Below are positions 50,662 through 59,088 of a stretch of DNA of 64,000 nucleotides, in pieces. Source of the DNA: Varibaculum timonense_A. Lineage in GTDB: Bacteria; Actinomycetota; Actinomycetes; Actinomycetales; Actinomycetaceae. The DNA lies in assembly GCF_027694345.1 (NCBI RefSeq), contig NZ_JAQEVU010000007.1, positions 1 to 64,000 of the forward strand, read 5' to 3'. Below the pieces are notes generated by a model. That model had not been told where the DNA came from. It did no database searches and saw only the letters and a list, made by a program, of their open reading frames with translations. A program made the position numbers and the translations under genes. Each line of letters starts with the position of its first letter. Within the stretch, counting starts at the first letter, position 1.

Positions 50662-51504
50662 CTAGGCGCTTCCCCGGGCTACCAGCGTCATTATTTTATC
50701 TACCTCTTCTGGATTAGGCGCTACTACCTTTTTTCCAGACAAGTATTCGCCGAGCGCTTGGGCATAAATCCGTCCACTGGCATCGGGATTGAAATCAACT
50801 GATGTGAGGGGCGGATTAAAAAGTTGCCCTTCGGGGGCATTGCCTACCCCGATTACTGCGCAGTCATTGGGAACCATGCGACCACACATTCTTAGGGCTT
50901 GGATAACTTCCATTGCCAAGAAATCATTGTGACAGATAAACCCATCGATACCAGGATTTTTAGAAAATAGTTGCACCAATTCTCCCGATAGGTTGGGAGA
51001 GTTATATTCGGTGGTCAGCATAGTAGGGGTGGGACAACCCCCAAGAATACATCCTTGGAGTACCCCCGCATAGCGCAGTTGGTTCAGGTTTTCCAGCAGG
51101 GAGCTGGAAGAACAGGGGTAAACCAAATTGCGATGCCCCGAGGAAACCATTCGGGAAGCCATTGCCCGTCCGGATGCACCGTAGAGGGCAGCTACCACTG
51201 GATATAGGGGCGAATCGGTAGCGAAAATTGCTTTCTTTACCGGCGCTCCCAGCGCTTCTAGCTGGTTATTCTGTTCTTTACTAAAGGAAACTAGAGGAAG
51301 AATCGGACCGATTTCTTTCGAGGTTTCAGCCAGAAAGTCTAAGTCTATCTCGTCGCTTTTCAGGAGGATGGGAACCAGTTCAAACCCCATCTTGGCACTT
51401 TCAAACAACACCCGCAAAAGGGTAGTAACCAGTGGAGAACTGTGCGGCATCGGCGGCATTACAAACAGATATCTTTGGGTATCTGCCTGCGGATTCTTTG
51501 CCAC
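50662..51504 (-). CDS. LacI/GalR-type effector-binding protein lacking the DNA-binding domain
   Basis: 280 residues. It matches the periplasmic-binding-like effector domain of LacI-family regulators: YLFVMPPMPHSSPLVTTLLR at the start, then GIDGFICHNDFLAMEVIQALRM, VPNDCAVIGVGNAPEGQLFN, and PPLTSVDFNP near the end. The 50-60 residue N-terminal HTH is absent, and GTG 51504 with GGAGGGG upstream shows that translation really begins at the effector domain. No export signal, so it is not a transport-binding protein. First gene of the pfk-pgi operon; an inverted repeat lies just upstream. It may sense a sugar phosphate, but this is inference. Confidence 0.78.
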   Translation of the reverse strand: MAKNPQADTQRYLFVMPPMPHSSPLVTTLLRVLFESAKMGFELVPILLKSDEIDLDFLAETSKEIGPILPLVSFSKEQNNQLEALGAPVKKAIFATDSPLYPVVAALYGASGRAMASRMVSSGHRNLVYPCSSSSLLENLNQLRYAGVLQGCILGGCPTPTMLTTEYNSPNLSGELVQLFSKNPGIDGFICHNDFLAMEVIQALRMCGRMVPNDCAVIGVGNAPEGQLFNPPLTSVDFNPDASGRIYAQALGEYLSGKKVVAPNPEEVDKIMTLVARGSA

Positions 51505-51521
51505 TATTTCCCCTCCTTGCC

Positions 51522-51553
51522 AGAGTTCAAATCTTGAGTTTCTCTTGAACTCT
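51522..51553. promoter_or_regulatory. Inverted repeat upstream of the sensor-pfk-pgi operon
   Basis: AGAGTTCAA-N14-TTGAACTCT, perfect 9-bp arms, centred 33 bp upstream of GTG 51504 and therefore in the leader or promoter. Candidate operator; the binding protein is unknown since the adjacent LacI-like protein has no HTH. Confidence 0.5.
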
Positions 51554-51599
51554 TAGTTCATTAATCAATACTAGCCTATTTCCGCCAAGCAACCAGTGA

Positions 51600-51642
51600 A
51601 AAAGCGGGGCGGACGCTTTATTTTTGCGTCCGCCCCGCTTTT
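51600..51642 (-). terminator. Terminator of icd
   Basis: Perfect 17-bp stem AAAAGCGGGGCGGACGC / GCGTCCGCCCCGCTTTT with a 9-base loop, ending in a T-run on the minus strand. It lies 66 bp after the icd stop. Confidence 0.85.
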
Positions 51643-51707
51643 GATGTTGAAAGAAATGATTTCCTAGCGTATTCCTGCCAAAAAATCAGCACTTTTCCGG
51701 CTAGTAT

Positions 51708-52934
51708 TTAGGATTCTTGCCTTAAACGCTGCTCCAGATTTTCTTGCAATACATTCATGAAAGCATCGGTATCTAGCCAGGGGTGGTCGGGCGCGATTAG
51801 GCAAGCTAAATCTTTGGTCATTTGTCCGCCCTCGACAGTAGAGATTACGACTTCTTCTATCGTCTTTGCGAAGTGGGTAACTTCCGGGGTCTTATCTAGG
51901 GTTCCGCGATGTGCCAAACCGCGCGTCCAGGCGTAGATTGAGGCAATCGGGTTGGTGGAGGTCTTTTCTCCCTGCTGGAAGCGCCGATAGTGGCGGGTTA
52001 CGGTTCCGTGAGCAGCCTCGGCCTCCATAGTGCGCCCATCGGGGGTCATAAGTACCGAGGTCATTAGCCCTAGGGAACCAAATCCTTGCGCTACGGTATC
52101 GGATTGCACATCACCGTCGTAGTTCTTACAGGCCCAAATATATCCGCCTTCCCATTTAAGGGAAGAAGCCACCATGTCATCAATCAATCTGTGTTCATAG
52201 TGCAGACCGGCTTTTTCATATTGCGCCTGGAACTCGGTAGCGTAAATGTCGGCGAAGATATCTTTGAACTGTCCGTCATAGGCTTTCAAAATAGTGTTTT
52301 TAGTGGACAGGTAGACTGGATACCCACGGAGCAGACCATAGCGGAAACAGGCGCGCGCAAAATCCTTGATTGACTCGTTAAAGTTGTACATCCCCAGAGC
52401 CACTCCACCGCTGTCAGGATATTCAACCACGGTATGTTCAATGGGCTGAGAGCCATCTTTAGGCTGGAAAGTTATGGTTAAGGTGCCGGCACCAGGGATC
52501 TTGAAATCGGTGGCTTTATATTGGTCACCGAAAGCGTGGCGGGCAACTACGATAGGTTTTGTCCAGCCTCCAACCAGTCGCGGCACATTAGCCATAATGA
52601 TTGGTTCTCGGAAGATTACCCCACCCAGAATGTTGCGGATAGTTCCGTTCGGCGATTTCCACATTTTCCGCAGCCCAAACTCTTTTACCCGGGCTTCATC
52701 GGGGGTAATGGTTGCACATTTAACCCCTACCCCATGTTCTTTAATCGCGTTTGCGGCATCGATAGTTACCTGATCACTGGTGGCATCCCGGTTTTCTACG
52801 CTCAAATCGTAATAGCGCAAATCCATATCTAAGTACGGAAGGAGTAGTTCATTTCGGATTTTCTGCCAAATAATCCGGGTCATTTCGTCGCCGTCAAGTT
52901 CCACAACCGGACCAGCTACTTTAATCTTTGCCAT
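51708..52934 (-). CDS. icd: NADP-dependent isocitrate dehydrogenase
   Basis: 408 residues from ATG 52934 (MAKIKVAGPVVELDGDEMTR) with GGAG upstream; an N-terminal extension in frame is not credible. Dimeric, eukaryote-like IDH subfamily. It converts isocitrate to 2-oxoglutarate with NADPH. Seen: ATITPDEARVKEFGLRKMWK, SPNGTIRNILGG (substrate-binding Ser and Asn), the metal Asp residues in YDGDVQSDTVAQG, and the NADP region AAHGTVTRHYRRFQQGEKTS. The key Arg and Lys positions are intact. Monocistronic; divergent from a hydrolase gene. Confidence 0.96.
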   Translation of the reverse strand: MAKIKVAGPVVELDGDEMTRIIWQKIRNELLLPYLDMDLRYYDLSVENRDATSDQVTIDAANAIKEHGVGVKCATITPDEARVKEFGLRKMWKSPNGTIRNILGGVIFREPIIMANVPRLVGGWTKPIVVARHAFGDQYKATDFKIPGAGTLTITFQPKDGSQPIEHTVVEYPDSGGVALGMYNFNESIKDFARACFRYGLLRGYPVYLSTKNTILKAYDGQFKDIFADIYATEFQAQYEKAGLHYEHRLIDDMVASSLKWEGGYIWACKNYDGDVQSDTVAQGFGSLGLMTSVLMTPDGRTMEAEAAHGTVTRHYRRFQQGEKTSTNPIASIYAWTRGLAHRGTLDKTPEVTHFAKTIEEVVISTVEGGQMTKDLACLIAPDHPWLDTDAFMNVLQENLEQRLRQES

Positions 52935-53048
52935 GAATAACTCCAAAATATCTCGTTTTAAGTCCTTTACATCAACTTTACTTGACATCGAGATAAATTG
53001 GTAACATCTGGAACTGCCAGTTATTAGGTGATGATTTAAATTAGCTGT

Positions 53049-53795
53049 ATGCAAATCCAGATTGGCACTAGCGCCCCGGCTCAACCCACCCCCCTAATTT
53101 GGCTGGAGGCAGGGCTGGGAGGGTCGATGCAATCTTGGAATCTGACTTTTCCGATTCTTTGTCGCGCATTTTATTGCGCCCGCTCTACCCGCTCAACTAT
53201 TTTGAATCCCGGTGAGAGTGAGAACGTAAGTTGGAGAAGTCTAGTAACCGAGATGCGCGAGGGCGGAGAAGAAACTGCGCTTCACCTTGGAGCCACATTC
53301 TCTAACCCCCTTCCAGTCATACTGGTTGGACATTCCTATGGAGCGATGTTGGTGCGCGTCTGGGCTGCGCAGATTCTCAAAAGTTCCAGTCCCTCCCGGA
53401 TACGACCCGTGGGAATCGTCCAGATAGACCCCTCTTTTGAGGGCAATAACGAGGGCGCCGGGCCCCTTTATCAAAAGTTGGAACAAAAACTATTAACCTG
53501 GCTTTACCAGGGGGCAGCCCGCGAGCAACCCTCCTTTTATATGGCATGGAAAGATTTGCAAGAGATAGATTTGCTTGACGACCAACTTCCGCAATTGGTT
53601 ATTTCTGCCGCCCATCGCAAAGGTGGAAAAACCTGGAAAGGTCTGAAAGCGTTTGCTCGTGCCATTGATGCCCGCCTGGTACGGGCAGATTCTTCCCGTC
53701 ACCTATTGCAGGTGTTTGACCCAGTTACGGTCGCCAGCCAAATCATAGAGTTCACGGCGCAAATAGGCGCTGAAATGAACCGCAAAGCAAATTAA
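53049..53795 (+). CDS. Alpha/beta-hydrolase-fold protein
   Basis: 248 residues. The oxyanion region WLEAGLGGSMQSW precedes the nucleophile elbow LVGHSYGAMLVRVW (Ser near residue 96). An Asp in IVQIDPSFEG and His in SSRHLLQV complete a probable triad. No signal peptide. The substrate cannot be read. No evident ribosome-binding site at ATG 53049; divergent from icd. Confidence 0.78.
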   Translation: MQIQIGTSAPAQPTPLIWLEAGLGGSMQSWNLTFPILCRAFYCARSTRSTILNPGESENVSWRSLVTEMREGGEETALHLGATFSNPLPVILVGHSYGAMLVRVWAAQILKSSSPSRIRPVGIVQIDPSFEGNNEGAGPLYQKLEQKLLTWLYQGAAREQPSFYMAWKDLQEIDLLDDQLPQLVISAAHRKGGKTWKGLKAFARAIDARLVRADSSRHLLQVFDPVTVASQIIEFTAQIGAEMNRKAN

Positions 53796-53837
53796 CTACC
53801 ACCACTTAGGGGCGAGGCAACCCGTGTGAAACAGCGA

Positions 53838-53870
53838 GGGTGGGGACGTAGCCAGGCTACGTCCCCACCC
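53838..53870. terminator. Hairpin between convergent hydrolase and hsp20 genes
   Basis: GGGTGGGGACGTAGCC / GGCTACGTCCCCACCC, 16-bp near-perfect inverted repeat around a single A. It serves either direction; no clear U-tract. Confidence 0.6.
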
Positions 53871-53892
53871 CCATAACGGCTAGCTAATACTG

Positions 53893-54336
53893 CTAGTTAG
53901 CGTCATTTACCACTTGGCTCTCGCCCTCAATCTGCCGCGAGCCGCGTTGTACTGTAATTTTGCGCGGTTTAGCTTCTTCTGCCACCGGGATAACCAGCTT
54001 GAGCACCCCGTCCACATACTCGGCTTCAACTTGGTCAAGAGCCACCCCATTACCCAAGGTGAGCTGGCGGGCGAAAGTACCGAAAGGACGTTCGTGGCTT
54101 AGCCACTGCGCTCCCTCTGGCGCTACCGCTAGCCGCTCGGCGCGAATAGTGAGGGTGCGGTCTTCGATATCAATATCTACACTGGCCGGATCTACCCCCG
54201 GTAAATCGAAAAGGGCAATAAATTGCTCACCATCTCGGTACAAATCTAGGGGCATGGCTGCCCGGGAGGGACCTTGACGCATAGCATCATCAAAAATTGC
54301 TTCCATCTGGCGGAATGGATCATACCTGCGAACCAT
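53893..54336 (-). CDS. hsp20: Small heat-shock protein (Hsp20/alpha-crystallin)
   Basis: 147 residues. N-terminal arm (MVRRYDPFRQMEAIFDDAMR), an alpha-crystallin domain (about 38-130: MPLDLYRDGEQFIALFDLPG ... VDIDIEDRTLTIRAE) with the GVLKLVIPV signature, and a short tail. An ATP-independent holdase that keeps denatured proteins soluble for DnaK/ClpB. Upstream, ACTCAACTT (54471-54479) is a HAIR half-site with a poor partner, so HspR control is possible but not shown. Confidence 0.93.
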   Translation of the reverse strand: MVRRYDPFRQMEAIFDDAMRQGPSRAAMPLDLYRDGEQFIALFDLPGVDPASVDIDIEDRTLTIRAERLAVAPEGAQWLSHERPFGTFARQLTLGNGVALDQVEAEYVDGVLKLVIPVAEEAKPRKITVQRGSRQIEGESQVVNDAN

Positions 54337-54627
54337 GATTACTCCTTACCCCCACACAAGGCGGGAAATCTATTTACCGAGTATTTCTCGGCTTCACAAC
54401 TCCCATTCTGGCACTCCTACCTTTTAAGTGCTAGACAATTATTCTGGAAGCGAAAACCTTAGCCGCATTGACTCAACTTTATACTTCTAACATTTTCCTA
54501 TTTTTAACAAAACAAAAACAGCCCATGAACAGCAAAAACAGATTTCCACCCCCGCTATCTTCCCCCAGACAGAAAAACGCCGCCCCAAAGACGCCCTAAA
54601 AGTCAGCGCTACTGAGAAAATAAAGAC

Positions 54628-55155
54628 ATGAGCACGCGATACCTACCTTTATTTGTCTACGGAACCTTAAAACTCGGTTCTCGCGGCTTTGGCTCCAGTC
54701 TGAAGGCCGCGGTAACCGAATTCGCCCCGGCATATCTACGGGAAGCCTCCCTATACATCGGTGCGTCCTATCCAATGGCCATCCGCTCTATCGGCGGCAC
54801 CGGAATCCACGGACAGATACTACTAATTGAGCAGCGCCTATTTGAAGAAACCCTAGAAGAACTCGACGAATACGAGGGCTACTTAGGTGAGGGCAACCCC
54901 GATAACATGTATATTCGCCAAACCGTGCGAGTAGAAGTATTCCCCGATGAAGAAAGCACCTGGGAAGGCCCCACTCAAGACGTTAAAGCCTATGTCTATA
55001 TGGCTCCGCCAGAGTCTTTCCGTAACCATCGAGCCGAATTAGTGCTCTCCCCCAGTGGGGATTGGGAAAACCACGAAGAAGAATGGGAAGAGCTCTCCCC
55101 CTCCCTAGACGACTTCGACGACCCCAACTATGACGACCGATTTACAGAGGATTAA
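54628..55155 (+). CDS. Gamma-glutamylcyclotransferase-like protein
   Basis: 175 residues. The GGCT fold: LFVYGTLKLGSRG at the N-terminus (the YGTL loop) and the catalytic acid in LEELDEYEGY (about residue 90). The last 40 residues are strongly acidic (NHEEEWEELSPSLDDFDDPN) and not part of the usual domain. It may cyclise gamma-glutamyl amines or handle similar adducts. The 290-bp region before it contains the hsp20 promoter. No clear ribosome-binding site. Confidence 0.8.
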   Translation: MSTRYLPLFVYGTLKLGSRGFGSSLKAAVTEFAPAYLREASLYIGASYPMAIRSIGGTGIHGQILLIEQRLFEETLEELDEYEGYLGEGNPDNMYIRQTVRVEVFPDEESTWEGPTQDVKAYVYMAPPESFRNHRAELVLSPSGDWENHEEEWEELSPSLDDFDDPNYDDRFTED

Positions 55156-55201
55156 CCCCCAGGATTAATCGGAGTAATCCCACGGCAGGTTAAACGCTAA
55201 A

Positions 55202-56173
55202 CTACTTAGCTCCTTTAGCCCCTCCAGCTTGAGAGTTCCGGTACTGCATATCCACCTTTTGTTGGGAATCTTGAGCCGCCAAAAACCAGCGTCCATCAAT
55301 CATTTGCCACCCCATAATTTGCAGCGAAGTACCTTTCTTATCTTTGATTAACACCGCTTTCACCTGGTCAATATCACCGGATTTCTCCAAAGAAAAAACC
55401 AAATCAGAAAGTTTAATAGTGGACTTCCCTTGCGCCCCGGCAAAGGCAGTATTCGCAGCTTTAGCGCATTCCTTAACGCTAACCTCGCCCTGGGATTGAG
55501 CATTATCCGATTGCGACTGGTTAATCGCCGCTACCAGTTCCCCACGCGCAGCCGGAGAACTAAGAGCACACAGAGATTGCGCATCCTTGTCTATTAGCGC
55601 TTGATAATAGGATTTCGCCCCCTGGATAGGAGAATCTGCTCCGACAACAGTAAAAATAGTCTGCAATATACCACTGGCGTAAACAGCAAACCCCACCACT
55701 AGCAACGTTAATATCGCACCCAAAACATAGAAAACACCCCTGCGCGAACGCGAACTAGACGGGGCATCCGTTTTCTTTACCGAAATCTTGGAAACATCAA
55801 AAGAGGCATTGGTTCCCACAGTTGAAAGATGTTCCGTATCTACCCGTCCACCAGCCTGATTACCCCACACTCGCTGAGCGTCTTCCCCAGCATCCTGCTG
55901 CTCGGTTGACTCGTCCTCGTGCCCCATCCCGAGAGGCAGGATTTGCGGAATCTGAAACTTTACAGCTCCATCGTCCGTGCCCTCCTCACCGCTACTATCA
56001 GTATCTTCGCGGGCAGAATCTAGCTTTTCACCCTGGGAGCTAAGAACACTGGAGCTTTCCTTAGTTTCCTCAGCGTTCATTCTCGGCGAAATCGCCCCCA
56101 CCCCTACGGAGCTAATATCGGCAGCATCAAAGCTGCCAGCAGCTTTTTCTTCTTCATCTTTCCCAACAGACAT
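55202..56173 (-). CDS. Single-pass membrane protein with acidic cytoplasmic tail (unknown function)
   Basis: 323 residues. The N-terminal 140 are acidic and disordered (Glu/Asp/Ser-rich). A membrane segment follows, GVFYVLGAILTLLVVGFAVY (about residues 145-165), then an extracytoplasmic domain of about 150 residues with IQGAKSYYQALIDKDAQSLC and WQMIDGRWFLAAQD, a pattern like the NTF2-fold DUF4878/DUF4440 lipoprotein-type domains. Two cysteines could form a disulfide. Convergent with the preceding gene; divergent from the Asp23 operon. Function unknown. Confidence 0.75.
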   Translation of the reverse strand: MSVGKDEEEKAAGSFDAADISSVGVGAISPRMNAEETKESSSVLSSQGEKLDSAREDTDSSGEEGTDDGAVKFQIPQILPLGMGHEDESTEQQDAGEDAQRVWGNQAGGRVDTEHLSTVGTNASFDVSKISVKKTDAPSSSRSRRGVFYVLGAILTLLVVGFAVYASGILQTIFTVVGADSPIQGAKSYYQALIDKDAQSLCALSSPAARGELVAAINQSQSDNAQSQGEVSVKECAKAANTAFAGAQGKSTIKLSDLVFSLEKSGDIDQVKAVLIKDKKGTSLQIMGWQMIDGRWFLAAQDSQQKVDMQYRNSQAGGAKGAK

Positions 56174-56342
56174 GAGCTGATTCTACCGAGAATAGCCGCA
56201 ATGGGCGCATCTGAACTACCCGAAAAGTCGCGCAGCTCACTAATAAGCGTTATGGTCTAAATAGAGACATAGCTACGCCAGCGAAGCATTTATGTCCAAA
56301 CAAAACACAATAATTAATTCAGTTACGTTAAAGGAAATGAGT

Positions 56343-56828
56343 ATGGCTAACACGCAGAAGACTAAGAAAAATACCACCATCGTGCCCACTAGCGAAGAAG
56401 CTAAAGAGCTGATTCCAGAAAACAACGTAGCTGAGAATCAAGGACAGGGACTAACCACAGTTGCCGACCAAGTAGTGGCAAAAATAGCTGGTCTAGCCAT
56501 CAAAGAAATTCCAGGGGTCTACGACCTAGGAAATTCCGCTGCCCGCGCGCTGGGAGCACTGCGCTCGAAAGTCGGAGCCTCCGAAAGTATCACTCAAGGA
56601 ATCTCGGTTGAAATCGGGCAAACCCAAACCGCCCTAGACGTAGTACTAATTGTCGAATACCCCTACCCGGTACACGAAGTCGCCGATAAAGTGCGGGACG
56701 CTATTTTCTCTGCTATCGAGGGGCTGGTTGGTCTGGAAGTTACCGAAGTTAATATCAAAGTAACGGACGTACACGTACCCGATAGCGACGAAGAGGACGC
56801 AGACAAAGACAGTAAAGACCTCAAGTAA
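56343..56828 (+). CDS. Asp23/Gls24 family envelope-stress protein
   Basis: 161 residues from ATG 56343, with AAGGA seven bases upstream; earlier in-frame starts lack a site. The Asp23 domain covers about 40-150: VADQVVAKIAGLAIKEIPGV, then VGQTQTALDVVLIVEYPYPV-like strands and a final VTEVNIKVTDVHV. In firmicutes Asp23 is tethered to the membrane by AmaP; the same partners follow here. First gene of a six-gene operon (56343-58896). Confidence 0.9.
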   Translation: MANTQKTKKNTTIVPTSEEAKELIPENNVAENQGQGLTTVADQVVAKIAGLAIKEIPGVYDLGNSAARALGALRSKVGASESITQGISVEIGQTQTALDVVLIVEYPYPVHEVADKVRDAIFSAIEGLVGLEVTEVNIKVTDVHVPDSDEEDADKDSKDLK

Positions 56829-56848
56829 TACCGCTAGAAAGGGAAGAA

Positions 56849-57043
56849 ATGACAACCATAGCCGGTATTTTTAGTGGCGCCTTTCTAGCCTATATGGCAG
56901 TTGCCCACGGATTCTTTGGGTTCTTAGTTTCCATCTTATTTATGGCAATAGGTGCCATCATAGGTAGAGCAGCATCTGGCAAGCTAGATTTGAAAGGCGT
57001 TGGTGAAGCCCTAATCGGCAAGCACACCACTACCTCCGATTAA
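56849..57043 (+). CDS. Small membrane protein (DUF2273-like), Asp23 operon
   Basis: 64 residues with two short hydrophobic helices (IFSGAFLAYMAVAHGFF, FLVSILFMAIGAIIGRAA) separated by a glycine turn, and a polar tail. Small proteins of this kind (DUF2273) occur in Asp23/AmaP operons. AAAGGGAAG precedes ATG 56849. Function unknown. Confidence 0.78.
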   Translation: MTTIAGIFSGAFLAYMAVAHGFFGFLVSILFMAIGAIIGRAASGKLDLKGVGEALIGKHTTTSD

Positions 57044-57057
57044 CAAGGAGGAAACAA

Positions 57058-57414
57058 ATGCAATCCGACCAGGAAGCAAGCAAATTCACCGGAATCACTA
57101 CGGTGTGCGCCAAAGCTATCCAAACTATTGCGATAGCAGTCGTTACGCAACGCATTAGCGTTCCCAGGGAGCACATCAAAGTTAGCACCCATGATGACCG
57201 GGGATTATTGGGGATAGATATTTCCTGTCCCGTAAACTCCCAGGTTTTAGAAATCATAGCTAAAAATCCAGATACCTCGATATTTTCCCTAGCCGAGCAG
57301 GCAAGAGACGATATTGTCCAACGTATCAGCACCCTCGCAGGTCTAAAAGTAGGGCGGGTAAACCTACGGCTTTGCGGACTATACCGGCATCGGGAGGGGA
57401 GAAAGCTGAAATGA
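57058..57414 (+). CDS. Short Asp23/Gls24-like protein
   Basis: 118 residues, a minimal Asp23-like domain: NLxVRLCGLY-like ending VGRVNLRLCGLYRHREGRK and a central GIDISCPVNSQVLEIIAK. Diverged from the first gene of the operon and probably a partner. CAAGGAGG lies seven bases upstream of ATG 57058. Its stop overlaps the next start (ATGA). Confidence 0.7.
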   Translation: MQSDQEASKFTGITTVCAKAIQTIAIAVVTQRISVPREHIKVSTHDDRGLLGIDISCPVNSQVLEIIAKNPDTSIFSLAEQARDDIVQRISTLAGLKVGRVNLRLCGLYRHREGRKLK

Positions 57415-58007
57415 GCAATAAATCCAGAAAATCCCGCCTCCGGGTTCCCTACCTGGTGCGCCGGGAGACCCATTCGGCGCGAGCCCTGCTTAGCGTTAGC
57501 GTCGCATTCATTTTGATAGTGGCTTTGGGGTATTTAGTTACCGAGGGGGTACTCGCTTTATCTGGACAAAATCCGCTGATAGCTACCCCAGAAAATATCT
57601 GGAAGCAGTTCTATAGCGACCTAAACAATGATTCAAGATTAGTCCCGATAACCGTAGGAGCATTATTGAGTCTCTGCGGGGCACTACTGCTAATAAAATC
57701 ACTGTTACCTGGGACTTTAAGCAAACACGCCCTCAACGATAATCGCGTTGCCTATGTAGTTGATGATGCGGTTATTGCCTCAGGAGTTTCTCGTTTGGTA
57801 CGAGAAAAAATAGGTCTGCCCCAAGGAGCGGTAAGTACTGCCGTGAGCAAGCACCATTCCTTGAGCACAATCACGCCCAACACCGGACAAGAGATTAACC
57901 AAAAGGAAATCCACGATTTCACAACCGAAAAAGTTACTTCCTGGAATTTACATCCGAGGCTAACAGCCCGCATCAAAATAAACACAGAGGGCAGGTTAGA
58001 AAAGTGA
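57411..58007 (+). CDS. DUF6286-like membrane protein of the Asp23 operon
   Basis: 198 residues from ATG 57411, which overlaps the preceding stop by four bases. Two N-terminal membrane segments (LLSVSVAFILIVALGYLV and RLVPITVGALLSLCGALLLI) and a C-terminal cytoplasmic domain of about 110 residues (YVVDDAVIASGVSRLVREKI ... LHPRLTARIKINTEG) that resembles an Asp23-like fold. Position and layout match proteins annotated DUF6286 in such operons. Role unknown. Confidence 0.72.
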   Translation: MSNKSRKSRLRVPYLVRRETHSARALLSVSVAFILIVALGYLVTEGVLALSGQNPLIATPENIWKQFYSDLNNDSRLVPITVGALLSLCGALLLIKSLLPGTLSKHALNDNRVAYVVDDAVIASGVSRLVREKIGLPQGAVSTAVSKHHSLSTITPNTGQEINQKEIHDFTTEKVTSWNLHPRLTARIKINTEGRLEK

Positions 58008-58630
58008 AGAAATTACCTCGCGCCCTCAACCGGATTCTATTGTTTATTCTGGGGCTACTATCGTTAGCCAGCGGAATTCTACTGATTGCGACACCGCTGT
58101 CAGCGAAAATCCGGACTCAGGTTCTCTACTACGGCGAGCGCCTTCAGACGCTTTTTACGTCTCTAAACCATAGGTCACGATTCCAAATACAGGGCTGGGA
58201 AAGCTCTGGGGTACAGGTAGGGACGCTAGCGATTGCAGTAATCGTTATCGTCGCTTTGCTAATCTGGATATTTGTTCAAGGGGGCGGCAAGATTCGTTCC
58301 CTTGCCCTAAATAAAATCGGTAAAGATACCCAAAAACAGGGTGAAATTACTGCCGAACTAGGGCTTATTAGGGACATTATAGAGGACGAAGTTTCAGCTA
58401 GCCGCTGGATTTCCTCAATGAAAATACAGTCTTGGGAAGTCAAGAAACGACCGGGGCTATTAGTAACCGCAGCGGTATATAAGGGAGCAAACCCGCAGGA
58501 AATAAAGACGGAGCTTGATAAAGCTATCGCAAAGCTCGATCAAGTTTTAGGAATAAAAATGCCGGTTTTAGTGCGCGTAAGCACCAATTGGCGAAGCAAT
58601 ATCGGATCTGCCAATCGCGTGGATTCATAA
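58004..58630 (+). CDS. amaP: AmaP-like alkaline-shock membrane anchor
   Basis: 208 residues, GTG start overlapping the previous stop (GTGA). Two membrane segments (ILLFILGLLSLASGILLIAT and VGTLAIAVIVIVALLIWIFV) followed by a cytoplasmic domain (IRDIIEDEVSASRWISSMKI ... PVLVRVSTNWR). In Staphylococcus AmaP anchors Asp23 to the membrane. The order here supports the same role. Confidence 0.8.
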   Translation: MKKLPRALNRILLFILGLLSLASGILLIATPLSAKIRTQVLYYGERLQTLFTSLNHRSRFQIQGWESSGVQVGTLAIAVIVIVALLIWIFVQGGGKIRSLALNKIGKDTQKQGEITAELGLIRDIIEDEVSASRWISSMKIQSWEVKKRPGLLVTAAVYKGANPQEIKTELDKAIAKLDQVLGIKMPVLVRVSTNWRSNIGSANRVDS

Positions 58631-58650
58631 ACAAATTAAAGGAGAAGAAA

Positions 58651-58896
58651 ATGAGTTTAGAAGACAAGATTCAAAACAGCGCCGAAGATCTAGGTGGCAA
58701 AGCCAAAGAACTAGCCGGGGACGTTAGCGGTGATAAAGACCTTAAAGCCGAAGGCAAGGCCGACCAGGTAGGCGCGCAAATCAAAGACAAAGTTTCCGAA
58801 TTTACTGATAAAGCTAAAGACGTGGCCGAAGAAGCCGGCGCTAACCTGAAGGCTGCTGCCGAAAAAATCAAGGAAGGTTTCTCTTCCGACAAGTAA
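58651..58896 (+). CDS. CsbD-family stress protein
   Basis: 81 residues, small charged helical protein. The N-terminal SLEDKIQNSAEDLGGKAKEL and DKDLKAEGKADQ match the CsbD signature; the rest is amphipathic Ala/Lys/Glu repeats. CsbD proteins are general-stress induced in Bacillus; function unknown. AAAGGAG precedes ATG 58651. Last gene of the Asp23 operon; terminator at 58952-58985. Confidence 0.88.
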   Translation: MSLEDKIQNSAEDLGGKAKELAGDVSGDKDLKAEGKADQVGAQIKDKVSEFTDKAKDVAEEAGANLKAAAEKIKEGFSSDK

Positions 58897-58951
58897 CGCC
58901 CCTTTCCCTTTTGTGATTTAATGCCGAAAGGTTAGGGCGGAAAATAGGGCT

Positions 58952-58985
58952 AAAATCGGGAGGCAAATGCCTCCCGATTTTTTTA
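58952..58985 (+). terminator. Terminator of the Asp23/CsbD operon
   Basis: AATCGGGAGGCA / TGCCTCCCGATT perfect stem followed by a T-run (TTTTTTTAT), 56 bp after the csbD stop. Confidence 0.9.
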
Positions 58986-59088
58986 TATCCTCACCTGAAC
59001 AGATAAAACTCCAACCAGTCCCCACTTCTAAGCCTGCCCCCCTCAAAGAAAGGAAGTCACGCCCTCGCCAATAGCAGGGTAAGCACCC

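Noticed and set aside
53049..53084. N-terminal extension of icd to 53084
   Set aside because: The extra 50 residues are not part of the family, and ATG 52934 has a good Shine-Dalgarno and the canonical N-terminus.
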